Program-made: the position numbers and the translations under genes
Source of the DNA: Geothermobacter hydrogeniphilus
GTDB taxonomy: Bacteria; Desulfobacterota; Desulfuromonadia; Desulfuromonadales; Geothermobacteraceae
DNA length: 64,000 nucleotides
Direction of reading: 5' to 3'
Assembly (NCBI RefSeq): GCF_002898515.1
Contig: NZ_PPFX01000023.1
Span: forward strand, 1-64,000
The notes under the pieces: model-generated
The model's input: the letters and a program-made list of their open reading frames with translations, nothing else
Told to the model about the DNA's origin: nothing
Database searches by the model: none
Part shown: in pieces, positions 41,343 to 50,175 of the stretch
Position numbering within the stretch: the stretch's first letter is position 1
How the letters are laid out: the number at the start of each line of letters is the position of its first letter

Positions 41343-41564
41343 ATGCCGGTGAGCGATCAGGTTCTGGTTGAACAGCTCTGCAACGAAAACCCCCGTTTTC
41401 GCAAGCTGTATGAAGAACATTTATTGCTTGAAAAGCAGCTCAACGAAATGGACCAGAAGACCTATATGACGCCGGAAGAAGAGTTGGAGCGAAAAAAAGT
41501 ACAGAAGTTGAAATTGGCCGGCAAGGATGAGATGGAAGGGATCTTGAGGTCACTCCGATCCTGA
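41343..41564 (+). CDS. DUF465 (YdcH-like) small coiled-coil protein
   Basis: 73 residues, highly charged and helical: ENPRFRKLYEEHLLLEKQLNEMDQ followed by MTPEEELERKKVQKLKLAGKDEMEGIL. This is the DUF465/YdcH pattern, whose function is not settled. AGGAGG precedes the ATG. It has its own promoter and terminator, so it is probably a single-gene transcript. Confidence 0.88.
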   Translation: MPVSDQVLVEQLCNENPRFRKLYEEHLLLEKQLNEMDQKTYMTPEEELERKKVQKLKLAGKDEMEGILRSLRS

Positions 41565-41585
41565 AATTCCATCACAGACCTGTTG

Positions 41586-41627
41586 GCAAAGGGTTTGAGC
41601 CGGGCGGCTTGAACCCTTTGCTTTTAT
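41586..41627 (+). terminator. Terminator after the DUF465 gene
   Basis: GCAAAGGGTT / AACCCTTTGC outer stem with an inner GAGCC / GGCTT extension, followed by TTTTAT. Confidence 0.8.
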
Positions 41628-41664
41628 AGGGGGATTTCCAACCTCAACAGGAGTTGTATAAACC

Positions 41665-43329
41665 ATGAGCGATAAACGCAGCGACGCAATCACCAGGGGC
41701 TTCGAACGCACGCCGCACCGGGCCCTGCTCAAGAGTACCGGTGTTCCGGAAGGGCAGATGGAGCGCCCCTTCATTGGTATCGCTTCTTCCTTTACCGACC
41801 TGATTCCGGGTCACACCGGCATGCGCGACCTGGAGCGGTTTATTGAGAAAGGCGTTCACACCGGTGGCGGTTATTCCTTCATCTTCGGCATTCCCGGAGT
41901 CTGCGACGGTATCGCCATGGGACATAAGGGGATGCACTACTCGCTGCCGACCCGCGAACTGATTGCCGACATGGTGGAGTCGATTGCCGAAGCGCATCGA
42001 CTCGACGGCCTGGTGCTGCTGACCAACTGTGACAAGATCACCCCGGGGATGCTGATGGCGGCGGCCCGGCTCGACATTCCCGCCATCGTCGTCACCGCCG
42101 GGCCGTCGATGACCGGCACCGGGCGCGAGGGCAGGCGCTTTTCCTTCGTCACCGACACCTTTGAAGCGATGGCGCAGTACAAGGCCGGCGTGATCGATGA
42201 TCAGCAGCTGAAGATGTGCGAGGATCATGCCTGCCCGACAGCCGGTTCCTGCCAGGGGTTGTTTACCGCCAATACCATGGCGATTCTGACCGAGACCCTG
42301 GGCATGAGCCTGCCGCAGTGCGGGACGGCGCTGGCGGTCTCTTCCCTGAAGCGGCGTATCGCCTTTGCCTCCGGAGAAAAGATTGTCGATCTGGTGCGTG
42401 ACGGCATCACCCCGCGGCAGATCCTGACCCGGGCCGCTTTCGAGAATGCCATCCGTGTCGATCTGGCTCTCGGCGGCTCGTCCAACACCGTTCTGCACCT
42501 GCTGGCCATTGCTCACGAGGCCGGAGTGGATCTGCCGCTCGAACTTTTTGATGAACTGGGCCGTTCCACGCCGCAGCTGGCCTCGATGAACCCGGGTGGA
42601 CAGCACTTCATGGAAGATCTTGATGCCGCCGGCGGGGTGTCTGGAGTTCTCCATCAGCTGGGTGACAAGGTCAGGGACAACCCGACCCTGTTCGGTCTTG
42701 GTGTCCGGCAGATCGTCGCCAGCGTCGCCTCGGTTGACGAGACGGTTATTCGGCCGCTGGACAACCCGGTCCGGGCCGAAGGCGGACTCGCCATCCTGAA
42801 CGGCAATCTCGCCCCGAAGGGGGCGGTGGTCAAGCAGTCGGGTGTCTCGGAACAGATGATGACCTTCGAGGGTACCGCCCGCTGTTTCGATTCTGAAGAG
42901 GCGGCCATGGATGCCCTGATGGGGGGGCGGATCAAGCCTGGTGACGTGGTGGTGATCCGTTACGAGGGCCCCAGGGGCGGACCGGGAATGCGGGAGATGC
43001 TGGCTCCCACGGCGACCCTGATGGGTCTTGGCCTTGGTGACAGTGTCGCGCTGATTACCGATGGTCGTTTCTCCGGCGGCACCCGTGGTCCCTGCATCGG
43101 TCATATTTCGCCGGAGGCGGCCGAAGGGGGACCGATCGCCCTGGTTGAGGATGGCGACCGGATCTGCCTTGATATTCCCAATCGCAGTCTCAGTCTGCAG
43201 GTCGCCGATGAGGTTCTGCAGCAGCGCCGTGCGGCATGGAGCATGCCCGAGCCGAAAATCCGCAGCGGCTGGCTGGCCCGCTACGCCAAGGTGGTGACGT
43301 CGGCTCACACCGGGGCCATCTGCGAATAG
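41665..43329 (+). CDS. ilvD: Dihydroxy-acid dehydratase
   Basis: 554 residues; third step of valine/isoleucine synthesis. Cluster-binding cysteines lie in [20 protein letters not shown] and [16 protein letters not shown], as in the Fe-S dehydratase family. The ATG follows a weak site (AGGAGTTG). It precedes ilvB but is separated from it by a 344-bp gap that contains a family B repeat. Confidence 0.98.
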   Translation: MSDKRSDAITRGFERTPHRALLKSTGVPEGQMERPFIGIASSFTDLIPGHTGMRDLERFIEKGVHTGGGYSFIFGIPGVCDGIAMGHKGMHYSLPTRELIADMVESIAEAHRLDGLVLLTNCDKITPGMLMAAARLDIPAIVVTAGPSMTGTGREGRRFSFVTDTFEAMAQYKAGVIDDQQLKMCEDHACPTAGSCQGLFTANTMAILTETLGMSLPQCGTALAVSSLKRRIAFASGEKIVDLVRDGITPRQILTRAAFENAIRVDLALGGSSNTVLHLLAIAHEAGVDLPLELFDELGRSTPQLASMNPGGQHFMEDLDAAGGVSGVLHQLGDKVRDNPTLFGLGVRQIVASVASVDETVIRPLDNPVRAEGGLAILNGNLAPKGAVVKQSGVSEQMMTFEGTARCFDSEEAAMDALMGGRIKPGDVVVIRYEGPRGGPGMREMLAPTATLMGLGLGDSVALITDGRFSGGTRGPCIGHISPEAAEGGPIALVEDGDRICLDIPNRSLSLQVADEVLQQRRAAWSMPEPKIRSGWLARYAKVVTSAHTGAICE

Positions 43330-43427
43330 TCTTTGCCCGGGCGGTCCGGCAGCCCGCAGACATGCAACGCCGGGTTTCTGTTTGTCCGGAGTCGGAGAGT
43401 TCCGCCGTTTTCGGGATAGGGGAGTTG

Positions 43428-43592
43428 TTCTGAATCAGTGAGTTCCTGTTGGTTGGAGAGTGCAAGTGCTTGGTCTGAATGAGGTTTTCAAAAATCTGAA
43501 GCGCACCCATAGGTTCGCAGGTGATTTTTGGGAAGCTCAGACAGGCCAATGACTTTGTGCTGTCCGCCAACAAGGGGCTCACTGATTCAGGA
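43428..43592 (+). repeat. Dispersed palindromic repeat, family B, copy 3
   Basis: 165 bp, same orientation as copy 1. Ends TTCTGAATCAGTGAG and CTCACTGATTCAGGAC. Internal blocks GGAGAGTGCAAGTGCTTGG and GCGCACCCATAGGTTCGCA match the other copies. It lies in the 344-bp ilvD-ilvB gap; the remaining bases on either side show no recognisable signal apart from the ilvB ribosome site. Confidence 0.9.
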
Positions 43593-43673
43593 CTTTGCCA
43601 AGGATCGCGTCGGAGGAGATCAGGTTTTCACCGTCGGCCCGATCGCAGTCTTCATTTTGGGGAGGAGGTTTTT

Positions 43674-45374
43674 GTGAAAAAGACAGGTTCACAGATTTTA
43701 TTGGAATGTCTGCAGATGGAAGGGGTGGATACCGTTTTCGGTTACCCCGGGGGCGCGGTTATCAACATCTATCATGACCTTGTTGACTATCCCGGTCTCA
43801 ACCACATCCTGACCCGGCATGAGCAGGCCGCGGTTCATGCCGCCGACGGTTATGCCCGTGCCACCGGCAAGGTCGGCGTGGCCATCGCCACCAGCGGTCC
43901 CGGCGCCACCAATACCGTGACCGGGATCGCCACCGCCTACATGGATTCGATTCCGATGGTGATCATCACCGGCCAGGTGCCGACGCCGCTGATCGGCAAC
44001 GATGCTTTCCAGGAAGCGGACATGGTCGGCATCACCCGGCCGATCACCAAGCACAACTACCTGGTGAAGGATATCCGGGACCTGGCACGCATCATCAAGC
44101 AGGCTTTCTACATCGCCCGCACCGGTCGTCCCGGCCCGGTTCTGGTTGACCTGCCGAAGGATGTCCAGGTGGCTTCCCATACCTTCTCCTACCCGGACAA
44201 GGTCGAACTGCGCGGCTACAAGCCAACGGTCAGCGGCAACATCCGCCAGGTGGAAAAAGCCGCCAAGATGGTTCTTGCCGCGCGCAAACCGGTCATCTAC
44301 GTCGGTGGCGGCGCGACTCTCTCCAACTGTCCTGAGCAGTTGCAGCAGTTCGCCGAAACCATCCAGGCTCCGGTGACCACGACCCTGATGGGGATGAGTT
44401 CTTTTCCCAGCCGCCACGAGCTTTCTCTCGGCATGCTCGGCATGCACGGCACCTATTACGCCAACATGGCGGTGACCAACAGCGACCTGCTGATCGCCAT
44501 CGGTGCCCGTTTCGATGACCGGGTGACCGGCAAGATCGCCACCTTCGCGCCCCATGCCAAGATCATTCATGTCGATATCGACCCGACCTCGATCAAGAAG
44601 AACGTCCGGGTCGATCTGCCGATTGTCGGCGATCTCAAGGATGTGCTGCAGAACCTGGTCCGGAAACTGGCCGAACATGCGGACGAAGTGGCCGAAATGA
44701 CGACCGCGACCGAAAACTGGCGCCGTCAGATCCTGGACTGGAAAACGGAGCATCCGCTGACCTACCAGCCGTCGGAAACGGAAATCAAGCCGCAGTTCGT
44801 GATCGAGAAGATCCGCGAACTCTCCAGTGACGACGCGATCATTACCACTGAGGTCGGCCAGCACCAGATGTGGACCGCCCAGTTTTTCCAGTTCACCCAG
44901 CCGCGGACATTTCTCTCCTCCGGCGGTCTCGGCACCATGGGCTATGGACTGCCGGCCGCGCTCGGCGCCCAGGCGGCCTTTCCCGAACGGCAGGTGATCG
45001 ATATTTCGGGTGACGGATCCTTCCAGATGAACTCCCAGGAGCTGGCTACCCTGGTCCAGTACGGCCTGCCGGTGAAAATCGTCATCCTCAATAATAATTA
45101 CCTGGGTATGGTCCGGCAGTGGCAGCAGTTGTTCTTCGATCGTCGCTACAGTCAGACGGTCCTTGAACTGCCGATCGATTTCGTCATGCTGGCCGAGGCG
45201 TACGGCGCCACCGGGCTCAGGGCCGACAAGCCGGACCAGGTCGAAGAGACTATCAGGCAGGCCTTCGCGACCCCGGGACCGGTGATCATGGAATTCAAGG
45301 TGGCCCGGGAGGAGAACGTGCTGCCGATGGTTCCGGCGGGCCGCAGTATTCATGAAATGGTGCTGGCCTCCTGA
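43674..45374 (+). CDS. ilvB: Acetolactate synthase large subunit
   Basis: 566 residues from the GTG at 43674, which follows GGGGAGGAGG. TPP-dependent: the Glu in [18 protein letters not shown], the FAD/substrate region, and the TPP motif [15 protein letters not shown] then [15 protein letters not shown] are intact. It forms acetolactate for valine and leucine together with the IlvN subunit next door. An upstream in-frame start would lie in the family B repeat. Confidence 0.98.
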   Translation: MKKTGSQILLECLQMEGVDTVFGYPGGAVINIYHDLVDYPGLNHILTRHEQAAVHAADGYARATGKVGVAIATSGPGATNTVTGIATAYMDSIPMVIITGQVPTPLIGNDAFQEADMVGITRPITKHNYLVKDIRDLARIIKQAFYIARTGRPGPVLVDLPKDVQVASHTFSYPDKVELRGYKPTVSGNIRQVEKAAKMVLAARKPVIYVGGGATLSNCPEQLQQFAETIQAPVTTTLMGMSSFPSRHELSLGMLGMHGTYYANMAVTNSDLLIAIGARFDDRVTGKIATFAPHAKIIHVDIDPTSIKKNVRVDLPIVGDLKDVLQNLVRKLAEHADEVAEMTTATENWRRQILDWKTEHPLTYQPSETEIKPQFVIEKIRELSSDDAIITTEVGQHQMWTAQFFQFTQPRTFLSSGGLGTMGYGLPAALGAQAAFPERQVIDISGDGSFQMNSQELATLVQYGLPVKIVILNNNYLGMVRQWQQLFFDRRYSQTVLELPIDFVMLAEAYGATGLRADKPDQVEETIRQAFATPGPVIMEFKVAREENVLPMVPAGRSIHEMVLAS

Positions 45375-45406
45375 CGGCCGACCTTTTATCCAGGGAGGAA
45401 ATGAAC

Positions 45407-45898
45407 ATGCGACACACCATATCCGTGCTGGTGGAAAATGAATTCGGGGTTCTGAGCAGGGTTTCCGGACTCTTTTCCGGCCGCGGGTTCAATATTGAAA
45501 GCCTGTCGGTTGCTCCGACCCTCGATCCTTCGGTTTCGCGGATGACCATCGTCACCACCGGTGATGATCAGGTCCTGGAGCAGATCACCAAGCATCTCAA
45601 CAAACTGATCGATACCATCAAGGTCATCGATTTTACCGGGACCGACTACGTCGAACGTGAACTGGCGCTGATCAAGGTCAATGCCGAGGAAAGCCTGCGT
45701 GCTGAAGTGCTGCGCATCGCCGACATTTTCCGCAGCAAGGTGGTCGATGTCGGTCCCCGTTCCTACACGCTTGAAGTGACCGGGGCGCCCGGAAAGATCA
45801 ATGCTATCCTCGAATTGCTCCGGCCCTTCGGCATCAAGGAGATCGTCCGTACCGGTCCGGTGGTGCTGGGGCGTGGTGAGAAGGGCGGCAAGGGCTGA
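45407..45898 (+). CDS. ilvN: Acetolactate synthase small (regulatory) subunit
   Basis: 163 residues: an ACT domain (MRHTISVLVENEFGVLSRVSGLFSGRGFNIESL, read in two parts) for valine feedback and a C-terminal ACT-like domain. The ATG at 45407 lies 8 bp after GGAGG; the ATG at 45401 would be too close. In Geobacter ilvC follows here; in this window it does not. Confidence 0.96.
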   Translation: MRHTISVLVENEFGVLSRVSGLFSGRGFNIESLSVAPTLDPSVSRMTIVTTGDDQVLEQITKHLNKLIDTIKVIDFTGTDYVERELALIKVNAEESLRAEVLRIADIFRSKVVDVGPRSYTLEVTGAPGKINAILELLRPFGIKEIVRTGPVVLGRGEKGGKG

Positions 45899-45924
45899 CA
45901 CTGCCCGCTGACCGGATGACCTTC

Positions 45925-45965
45925 AGGGGCGTGACGGGCAAAAGGTTTTTGCACGTCGCGCCCCT
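45925..45965 (+). terminator. Hairpin after ilvN
   Basis: AGGGGCGTGACG / CGTCGCGCCCCT, 12 bp with one G-U pair, and a 17-nt loop containing an A run and a T run. Weak T run after the stem; may be a terminator. It overlaps the psd promoter -35. Confidence 0.4.
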
Positions 45966-45978
45966 TTCATGTTATAAA
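45949..45978 (+). promoter_or_regulatory. psd-pssA promoter
   Basis: TTGCAC (45949-45954), 18-bp spacer, TATAAA (45973-45978); about 130 bp before the psd start. Confidence 0.55.
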
Positions 45979-46108
45979 AGCTGGTCTTTTTCGCGATCGG
46001 AAACGGGTCTGCAGGACGGTTTCCGACGATGGCTCCAACCCGGGTCGCTCGGATTCCGACGGGCTCGATTCACGCCTGGTGCCGCTTTTTTCAGAAGGGA
46101 ATTTTCTG

Positions 46109-46753
46109 GTGCGCAATCAGAACCAACCGGTGGCCGTGGAGGGTTATCCCTTTATCGCCCTGTTTGCTTTTTTGACCCTGGTCTTCGCCCTGCTGGGGTG
46201 GGGGCTGCTGACGCTGCTGCTGCTTGCCCTGACCCTGTTCACGATCTACTTCTTCCGCAACCCGGAACGGCTGGTGCCTGAAGGGGACGACCTGGTCATT
46301 GCTCCGGCGGACGGCAAGGTGGTCTTTGTCGGCGAGGTCGAGGAGGATCGTTACCTCAAGGCTCCGGCGCTCAAAGTCAGCATCTTCATGTCGGTGTTCA
46401 ATGTCCACGTCAACCGCGTTCCCTGCGGCGGCAGGGTCGTCGACATGTACTATCAAAAGGGATCCTTTTTCAACGCCGCGCTCGACAAGGCCAGCCGTGA
46501 CAACGAGCAGGCCGGGATTCTGCTCGAAACCGACAGCGGTAAGCAGCTGCTGTTTGTGCAGATCGCCGGTCTCATCGCCCGGCGCATCGTGACCTATCCG
46601 GTCATCGGCGATATCCTGCAGACCGGCCGGCGATACGGGCTGATCCGTTTCGGCAGCCGGGTCGATGTCTACCTGCCCCGGGACACCGAGGTCCGGGTGC
46701 GGTTGGGAGATCGGACCATTGCCGGCGAAACCGTCCTGGGACAATTGCCATGA
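46109..46753 (+). CDS. psd: Phosphatidylserine decarboxylase proenzyme
   Basis: 214 residues of the short (archaeal-type) PSD family. A membrane-associated N-terminus (FIALFAFLTLVFALLGWGLLTLLLLAL) precedes NPERLVPEGDDLVIAPADGKV and NVHVNRVP. The Gly-Ser self-cleavage pair that yields the pyruvoyl group lies in RFGSRVDVYLP. The GTG at 46109 has AGAAGGGA 8 bp upstream; a GTG at 46079 has none. It makes phosphatidylethanolamine from the product of pssA and overlaps it by 4 bp. Confidence 0.93.
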   Translation: MRNQNQPVAVEGYPFIALFAFLTLVFALLGWGLLTLLLLALTLFTIYFFRNPERLVPEGDDLVIAPADGKVVFVGEVEEDRYLKAPALKVSIFMSVFNVHVNRVPCGGRVVDMYYQKGSFFNAALDKASRDNEQAGILLETDSGKQLLFVQIAGLIARRIVTYPVIGDILQTGRRYGLIRFGSRVDVYLPRDTEVRVRLGDRTIAGETVLGQLP

Positions 46754-47535
46754 GCCGTAAAGATTTTCGTGATCGGCGGGAAAATCTCCGCAAGGGGGTT
46801 TATATCCTGCCCAACCTGTTCACCACCGGCGGACTCTTCGCCGGGTTCTACAGCATCATTGCCACCATCCACGGCAATTACGACGTTGCGGCCTGGTTTA
46901 TCCTGATTGCCACGGTTTTTGACGGGCTGGACGGCCGCGTGGCCCGGATCACCAACACCACCAGTCGCTTCGGTGTTGAATATGATTCCCTGGCCGATCT
47001 GGTCGCCTTCGGGGTCGCTCCGGGAGTGCTGATGTACATGTGGGCGTTGCGCCCCTTCGGCAAACTGGGCTGGCTGGCGGCGTTTCTGTACGTGGTCTGC
47101 GGCGCTTTGCGCCTGGCCCGCTTCAATGTTCAGGCCAATACCGTTGAGTCGAAGCGCTTCGTCGGGCTGCCGATCCCGGCCGGGGCCGCCATGGTGGCCT
47201 CCTGTGTGCTGATCTTCTATTATTTCGGCGGCGCCGGGACCATTCGCAAGGTGTCGGTGCTGTTGCTTATCTATTCGCTGGCCGCGCTGATGGTCAGCAA
47301 TATCAGTTACTACTCCTTCAAGGATCCGGACCTGGTCAAACGTCAGCCGTTCGGCTTCCTGGTGCTGGCGATTTTCCTGATCATCATCATTGTCGCCCGT
47401 CCCGAGGTTATGCTCTTTTCCCTCTGTCTGGTCTACACTGTCTCCGGTCCGCTGGGGGCTGTTTTCCGTTTCGGACGGCCGAAAAAGAAGCCGGTTGAGA
47501 AAGGTTCGGGGGATGGCGGGGTGACCGAAACCTGA
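46750..47535 (+). CDS. pssA: CDP-diacylglycerol--serine O-phosphatidyltransferase
   Basis: 261 residues, integral membrane. The CDP-alcohol phosphotransferase motif is complete: DGLDGRVARITN then RFGVEYDSLAD. Makes phosphatidylserine from the CDP-diacylglycerol supplied by CdsA. Followed by a long regulatory gap before leuA. Confidence 0.96.
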   Translation: MSRKDFRDRRENLRKGVYILPNLFTTGGLFAGFYSIIATIHGNYDVAAWFILIATVFDGLDGRVARITNTTSRFGVEYDSLADLVAFGVAPGVLMYMWALRPFGKLGWLAAFLYVVCGALRLARFNVQANTVESKRFVGLPIPAGAAMVASCVLIFYYFGGAGTIRKVSVLLLIYSLAALMVSNISYYSFKDPDLVKRQPFGFLVLAIFLIIIIVARPEVMLFSLCLVYTVSGPLGAVFRFGRPKKKPVEKGSGDGGVTET

Positions 47536-47568
47536 CCCCATATTTCCGGCGGGGGCAAGGGGGGATGG

Positions 47569-47733
47569 ACCTGAATCAGTGAGCCCATCACTGGCGGATA
47601 GCACAAGTCATTGATCTGCCTGATCTTCCCAAGAATCGCCAGCGAACCTATGGGTGCGCTTCAGATTCTTGAAAAGCTCATTCAGGCCAAGCACTTGCAC
47701 TCTCCATCCAGCATGAACTCACTGATTCAGGAT
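47569..47733 (-). repeat. Dispersed palindromic repeat, family B, copy 4
   Basis: 165 bp, same orientation as copy 2. Ends ACCTGAATCAGTGAG and CTCACTGATTCAGGAT. It lies between pssA and the leuA promoter, 10 bp before the -35 box. Confidence 0.9.
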
Positions 47734-47743
47734 GGAATTTCCC

Positions 47744-47773
47744 TTGACAGGGTCGGCGTCGGTCTGTTTTAGT
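47744..47773 (+). promoter_or_regulatory. leuA promoter (upstream of the T-box)
   Basis: TTGACA (47744-47749), 18-bp spacer, TTTAGT (47768-47773). The predicted start lies just before the T-box stem I. Confidence 0.6.
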
Positions 47774-47790
47774 TACAGTACACTTTTTGT

Positions 47791-48043
47791 AAAGGCGTTG
47801 AAGAGGAGTAGTAGACACCTCTGCCGTTTCAGAGAGCCGGCGGTTGCTGCAAGCCGGTACGGTAAGCTGTCGAACTCGCCTTGGAGCCGTGGATGTCAAC
47901 CGGTCTTTGCCGCCAGCTTCCACCGTCATCCCGCGTCAAGGGACAATCAAGGTTCGTCGCCTGCTCCGGCAGTCGGCGGATGAAACAGGGTGGTACCGCG
48001 AAGCGAAAGCTCTCGCCCCTGATCGGGGCGGGAGCTTTTTTTT
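47791..48043 (+). promoter_or_regulatory. Leucine T-box leader with intrinsic terminator
   Basis: A complete T-box: stem I with CAGAGAGCCGG and GGTTGCTGCAAGCC (47830-47855), the specifier after GAA as CTC, a Leu codon (47875-47877), the T-box sequence AACAGGGTGGTACCGCG (47984-48000), and a terminator AAAGCTCTCGCCCC / GGGGCGGGAGCTTT followed by T (48006-48043). The antiterminator bulge reads TGGT, which pairs with the ACCA end expected of tRNA-Leu. Uncharged tRNA-Leu should open leuA transcription. Confidence 0.92.
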
Positions 48044-48047
48044 ACAT

Positions 48048-48180
48048 GGGGCGGTTCTTTTCCGCCGACTCGGCGTTGCGTTCCCTCTTCGCTTGTGCGA
48101 CGTAGCTGCCGCTACGCCTCCGCGCTCATCAGGACGCGCCTTGATTCGGCGAAAAATCCCTCGCCCTTAAAACGGTGGGA
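48048..48180 (+). repeat. Palindromic repeat, family C, copy 1 (tandem pair with copy 2)
   Basis: About 133 bp. Ends GGGGCGGTTCTTTTCCGCC and, at the right, GGCGAAAAATCCCTCGCCC, an imperfect inverted repeat; centre GACGTAGCTGCCGCTACGCC. It starts 4 bp after the T run of the T-box terminator. Confidence 0.85.
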
Positions 48181-48219
48181 CAATGCGTGGACCGGAAGGT
48201 CTTCGTGGAATACAGGGAT

Positions 48220-48350
48220 GGGGCGGTTCTTTTCCGCCGACTCGGCGTTGCGTTCTCTTTATTGTGCGACCAAGCGAACGCTACGCCTCCGCGCTCATCG
48301 GAACGCGCCTTGATTCGGCGAAAAATCCCTCGCCCTGGAACAGCGGCGGG
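48220..48350 (+). repeat. Palindromic repeat, family C, copy 2
   Basis: Second unit, 172 bp downstream of copy 1 in the same orientation; the ends are the same but the centre is altered (GCGACCAAGCGAACGCTACG), so the central palindrome is damaged. The linker between copies 1 and 2 (GGTCTTCGTGGAA) resembles the linker between copies 3 and 4. Confidence 0.85.
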
Positions 48351-48530
48351 TAATATCTTTCCGGTTGATTGTGGAAAAACAGAGAAGCATCGAAAGGGGG
48401 TGGTCCTGGTGGAAGATGACCTGGGTGACCTGGGTCGGACAAGTCGTTCGAAATTTATAGAGTTACACGTTTCAACCCGCAGGGCTGTCCGCGGCAACGA
48501 CCTGTTGATGCCCTGCCAGAGGAGGCATTC
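48351..48530 (+). other. Rest of the leuA leader
   Basis: The 180 bp between repeat C copy 2 and leuA hold only a ribosome site (AGAGGAGG) near the end. I see no second promoter of good quality and no coding frame with a ribosome site. The leuA message made from the T-box promoter would have a leader of about 750 nt. Confidence 0.4.
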
Positions 48531-50069
48531 ATGAGCGAACAACGTAAAATCACTATCTTCGACACCACCCTTCGTGATGGCGAGCAGTCCCCGGGCGCCA
48601 GCATGAACATTGATGAAAAACTGCGCATCGCCCATCAGCTTGAAAAACTCAATGTCGATGTCATCGAGGCCGGGTTCCCGATCGCTTCCATCGGTGATTT
48701 CGAGGCGGTCAAGAAGATCGCCCAGTCGATCAAGGGTCCGCAGATCGCCGGCCTCTGCCGGTCCGGATTCAAGGATATCGACCGCGCCTGGGAGGCGCTG
48801 CAGTATGCCGGAGAGCGGGGCCGCATTCATACTTTTATCGCCACCTCCGATATTCACATGGAGCGCAAACTGCAGATGGAGCCTGCCCAGGTCCTTGAGG
48901 CGGCGGTCAAGGCCGTCGAGCATGCCCGCGGCTATACAGGCAATGTCGAGTTCTCCTGCGAGGACGCGGTTCGGACCCGGTTGCCGTTCCTGGCGGAAGT
49001 GGTCGAGGCGGTCATTGCCGCCGGCGCTACGACCGTCAACATCCCCGATACTGTGGGCTATGCCATTCCTTTCGAATTTTACGAGATCATCAAGTACCTC
49101 AAGGACCACGTCAAAAATATCGATGACGCGGTGATTTCGGTCCACTGCCACAATGATCTCGGCCTCGCCGTCGCCAATTCGCTGGCCGCCCTGCGCGCCG
49201 GTGCCGGTCAGATCGAATGTACCATCAACGGCATCGGGGAACGGGCCGGCAACTGTTCCCTGGAAGAGGTGGTGATGGCGCTGCGAACCCGGCATGACAT
49301 CATGCCCTATACCACCGACGTCAACACCGAGCATATCTACAACGCCAGCCGGCTGCTGTCGACGGTGACCGGCATCTCGGTGCAGCCGAACAAGGCCGTG
49401 GTCGGCGCCAATGCCTTCGCCCACGAAGCCGGTATCCACCAGCATGGTGTGATGATGGACAGCGCCACCTATGAAATCATGACGCCCGAATCGATCGGCC
49501 TGAACCGGAACAAGCTGGTTCTCGGCAAGCATTCCGGGCGGCACGCTTTTATCGCGCGGCTGGAGGAACTCGGCTACGAACTTCAGAAAGAAGATATCGA
49601 GCGTGCCTTCGTCCGTTTCAAGGCCCTGGCGGACGCCAAGAAAGAGATTTTCGATGAAGATCTCGACGCCATCGTCGCCGATGAGGTGATTCGGGTTGAC
49701 GAACGTTTCAAGCTGCTGCAGATGAATGTCTCGTCCGGCTCCTTCGCCGCGCCGACGGCAACCATGGAGATGGATGTCGAAGGAGAACGGAAGAAGGTGG
49801 CGGTTCTCGGCGCCGGCCCGGTGGACGCGGCCTTCAAGGCGATCAGGCAGTTGACCGGCAGTAACGCCGAACTGCGACAGTACGCGGTCGGTGCCATCAC
49901 CGGCGGCACCGATGCCCAGGGAGAGTGTACCGTGCGGCTGCGTGAGGGGGGACGCGAGGTCATCGGCCAGGGGGCCGATGAGGATATCATCGTCGCCTCG
50001 GCCAAGGCCTACATCAACGCCCTCAACAAAATGGCCTCGGTGATCGAGCGCAAGCGCGCCTCGCTCTGA
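48531..50069 (+). CDS. leuA: 2-isopropylmalate synthase
   Basis: 512 residues; first committed step of leucine synthesis. Catalytic TIM barrel: TIFDTTLRDGEQSPGASM at the start, HCHNDLGLAVANSLAA with the metal-binding His pair, and NGIGERAGNCSLEEVVMALR. The C-terminal LeuA allosteric domain (about 390-510) is present, so feedback inhibition by leucine is expected in addition to T-box control. Confidence 0.98.
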   Translation: MSEQRKITIFDTTLRDGEQSPGASMNIDEKLRIAHQLEKLNVDVIEAGFPIASIGDFEAVKKIAQSIKGPQIAGLCRSGFKDIDRAWEALQYAGERGRIHTFIATSDIHMERKLQMEPAQVLEAAVKAVEHARGYTGNVEFSCEDAVRTRLPFLAEVVEAVIAAGATTVNIPDTVGYAIPFEFYEIIKYLKDHVKNIDDAVISVHCHNDLGLAVANSLAALRAGAGQIECTINGIGERAGNCSLEEVVMALRTRHDIMPYTTDVNTEHIYNASRLLSTVTGISVQPNKAVVGANAFAHEAGIHQHGVMMDSATYEIMTPESIGLNRNKLVLGKHSGRHAFIARLEELGYELQKEDIERAFVRFKALADAKKEIFDEDLDAIVADEVIRVDERFKLLQMNVSSGSFAAPTATMEMDVEGERKKVAVLGAGPVDAAFKAIRQLTGSNAELRQYAVGAITGGTDAQGECTVRLREGGREVIGQGADEDIIVASAKAYINALNKMASVIERKRASL

Positions 50070-50097
50070 TATCCGGGCGAGAAAAATAAGCTGAAGC

Positions 50098-50123
50098 CGG
50101 CAGGATGTATCCGCATCCTGCCG
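50098..50123 (+). other. Hairpin between leuA and leuC
   Basis: CGGCAGGATG / CATCCTGCCG, a perfect 10-bp stem with a 6-nt loop and no T run. It may be a weak terminator or an RNA-processing site between leuA and leuC. Confidence 0.5.
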
Positions 50124-50175
50124 ATCTCCAGGTCCTTTCGGATCAGAAAATTGCCAACACTGTCAAGGAGTTGAA

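Noticed and set aside
41644..43308. A 554-residue minus-strand frame over ilvD
   Set aside because: Same explanation; the plus strand encodes all conserved dihydroxy-acid dehydratase motifs.
43698..45353. A 551-residue minus-strand frame over ilvB
   Set aside because: Antisense shadow of acetolactate synthase with no domain content.
47732..48534. Several short plus-strand frames in the leuA leader
   Set aside because: They run through the T-box RNA and the family C repeats; no ribosome site fits and the RNA structure explains the sequence.
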